Part shown: one piece after another, positions 4,515 to 5,844 of the stretch
Position numbering within the stretch: position 1 is the first letter of the stretch
Layout: each line of letters opens with the position of its first letter
Assembly: GCA_905235615.1 (NCBI GenBank)
Contig: CAJOMB010000092.1
Coordinates: 1 to 5,844, forward strand
DNA from: an uncultured Bacteroidales bacterium
Lineage (GTDB): Bacteria > Bacteroidota > Bacteroidia > Bacteroidales > UBA932
DNA: 5,844 bases
Direction: 5' to 3'
Notes under the pieces: model-generated
What the model saw: only the letters and a program-made list of their open reading frames with translations
What the model was told of the DNA's origin: nothing
Databases searched by the model: none
Made by a program: the position numbers and the translations under genes

Positions 4515-5844
4515 ATGGCAACAGACATAGATAAATTCGTACATGACCAGCTGTCGGTGTGGCCGGCTGTGGCCGCCAAATACCGCCATCTCAAGAGCAC
4601 CCGCACCCGTACGCTCCCCCTGGGAGGCATTCTGGTAACCCTTCAGTCCAATCCCGGACGGGTTCCCGTCTTTGACCACGGCTGCCCCCTGTGCGAAGAA
4701 AACTATATGGAGCACCAGCACACCCTTCCCTTCGAAGGGCGAAAGGGCCGAAAGTATAACATCCTGGTGAACCGGGCGCCCATCTTTCCCAACCACCTGG
4801 TGATTACGCGGGACACCCACGTGCCGCAGACCATCTGGCACCGCTTCCCGGACATGCTGGATTTGGCCGCCTCCTTGGAGAACTACCTGGTGTTCTACAA
4901 CAGCCCCAACAGCGGAACCACCGTGCCGCAGCACGCCCACTTCCAGGCTTGCCCCAAGGGCTACATGCCGTTGGAAAGGGCCGCGGAACGCCTTCTGAGA
5001 GCTGTCAGGGCCGGGCAGGTGTCGGAAGAAATCGAGTTCATCGCCTCCGTGCGGGACGCGGAACTGTACCACTACAAACGCTTCAACCGGGGCATCTTCA
5101 TGCTCCGCGCCCAGACGTCCAAGTCCATGGCCAAACTGTTTTACCGGCTGCTGGACTGCATGAACTTGGTGGCGGAGGAAACGGAGCCCCGCTTCAATGC
5201 CTACACCTATTGCAGCGAGGGCGAATACCGCGCCATCGTGGCCCTGAGAGGAGCTTCCCGCCCCCGCTTTCCCATCTTCCCCGGTGCGGCGGACATGGCC
5301 GGCTTCGTGGTGGTTCCCCATGAGGAAGACTTCGACCGGATTAACCAGGAGGTCCTGACAGGCATCTACGAGGACGTCACCCTCTCCCCTGCCCAGGAAG
5401 AGCGTCTGCTGTGGCGTCTGGTGCGTACCCAGCCCCGGGTGGAGGTTGCCATCGGCCTGGATGCGCAGATAGATTTTGAGATTATCTCCGACGGTGCCGG
5501 CCCCCAGAGGGTAAGCTTCCGGGACGGAAAGATAGACTACAACGGAGTGCTGTACGACGAACTGGTGTTCGAGGCCGTCACCATCTCCACCCTCTTTGCC
5601 GAACCCTCCTTCATCCTGTACGGGAAAGAGCCGCACCGCTTTGCCGGCACCCTCAAATTCCGGGTTTCAGACGGGCAGGTGGAGGCCGTGAACATCCTGG
5701 GTGCGGAGGACTACCTCCTCAGCATCATCTCCCTGATGCCGCATGAACAGCAAAAAGAAAGCGCCCTCCGGCTGAGGAAAGCCCTGATGCAGGGAGAAAA
5801 GATTCAGGAGCCGTATATAGGTCTTTCGCCCAAGGCCGATGCCG
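4515..5844 (+). CDS. DUF4922 (GalT/HIT-like) protein fused to a SpoIID/LytB-like region, 3' end cut by window
   Basis: The frame is open from ATG 4515 to the window end (443 codons). The N-terminal half (about 1-300) looks like DUF4922, a relative of galactose-1-phosphate uridylyltransferase and Ap4A phosphorylase. CPLC (57-60) matches the GalT zinc cysteines. NRAPIFPNHLVITRDTH (86-102) resembles the Ap4A phosphorylase core strand. VPQHAHFQ (H140, H142, Q144) matches the GalT H-x-H-x-Q motif, in which the second His is the nucleophile. From about 309 (RVEVAIGLDAQIDFEI) the sequence changes to a SpoIID/LytB-like pattern: FRDGKIDYNGVLYDELVFE, FAGTLKFRV, then AVNILGAEDYLLSIIS (391-406). The catalytic Glu expected in the following S-E-M is not there; the sequence reads S406-L407-M408-P409. 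The substrate is unknown. No signal peptide is seen, which sits oddly with a peptidoglycan-type domain. The gene is divergent from murI. Confidence 0.8.
   Translation, partial: MATDIDKFVHDQLSVWPAVAAKYRHLKSTRTRTLPLGGILVTLQSNPGRVPVFDHGCPLCEENYMEHQHTLPFEGRKGRKYNILVNRAPIFPNHLVITRDTHVPQTIWHRFPDMLDLAASLENYLVFYNSPNSGTTVPQHAHFQACPKGYMPLERAAERLLRAVRAGQVSEEIEFIASVRDAELYHYKRFNRGIFMLRAQTSKSMAKLFYRLLDCMNLVAEETEPRFNAYTYCSEGEYRAIVALRGASRPRFPIFPGAADMAGFVVVPHEEDFDRINQEVLTGIYEDVTLSPAQEERLLWRLVRTQPRVEVAIGLDAQIDFEIISDGAGPQRVSFRDGKIDYNGVLYDELVFEAVTISTLFAEPSFILYGKEPHRFAGTLKFRVSDGQVEAVNILGAEDYLLSIISLMPHEQQKESALRLRKALMQGEKIQEPYIGLSPKADA

Noticed and set aside
4509..5636. Long - strand ORF (375 codons) antisense to the DUF4922 gene
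   Set aside because: Its His/Gly/Val/Gln-rich composition is typical of an antisense shadow. The + strand frame carries clear family motifs.

Overview
The window looks like chromosomal DNA of a member of the Bacteroidota, most likely Bacteroidales. Three things point there. The gene set is typical of the group: a short, split HipA-type kinase, a secreted DUF6515-type protein, a NamZ/DUF1343 exo-muramidase, and a DUF4922 protein that runs into a SpoIID-like region. Both promoters in the one real intergenic region match the Bacteroidota -7 type (TAnnTTTG). Starts are preceded by A-rich sequence, not by clear Shine-Dalgarno motifs. Most genes are GC-rich with GC-ending codons. The first gene is visibly less GC-rich and probably acquired. 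I cannot name a genus.

Layout. (1) Bases 1-954, + strand: a nearly complete HipA-family serine/threonine kinase that lacks the usual HipA N-terminal subdomain, so it resembles HipT of three-part HipBST systems; its first few codons and its partners lie off the left edge. (2) Bases 956-1039, + strand: a GC-rich in-frame tail of about 27 codons ending in TAA with no gene body in front of it, read here as the 3' remnant of a resident gene interrupted by the kinase module. (3) Bases 1048-1084: a strong hairpin with A-rich and T-rich flanks, serving as terminator for the convergent units. (4) Bases 4353-1093, - strand: a compact three-gene operon in the order murI (glutamate racemase), namZ (exo-beta-N-acetylmuramidase, family GH171), and a secreted Ser/Arg-repeat DUF6515-type protein. 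murI and namZ overlap by ATGA; the third gene follows after 13 bases. (5) Bases 4354-4514: a very AT-rich divergent promoter region with two 14-base perfect inverted arms, one near each promoter. (6) Base 4515 to the right edge, + strand: a DUF4922 (GalT/HIT-like) protein that continues in the same frame into a SpoIID/LytB-like region and is cut by the window end.

How the genes fit together. Peptidoglycan is the common theme. MurI makes D-glutamate for the stem peptide, NamZ releases MurNAc from glycan ends, and SpoIID/LytB domains are known glycan-binding or cleaving modules. The two divergent units appear to share a matched pair of promoter-proximal sites, so they may be co-regulated. The kinase module on the left is unrelated to this theme and probably arrived independently. 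No RNA genes, insertion sequences or CRISPR arrays were seen.
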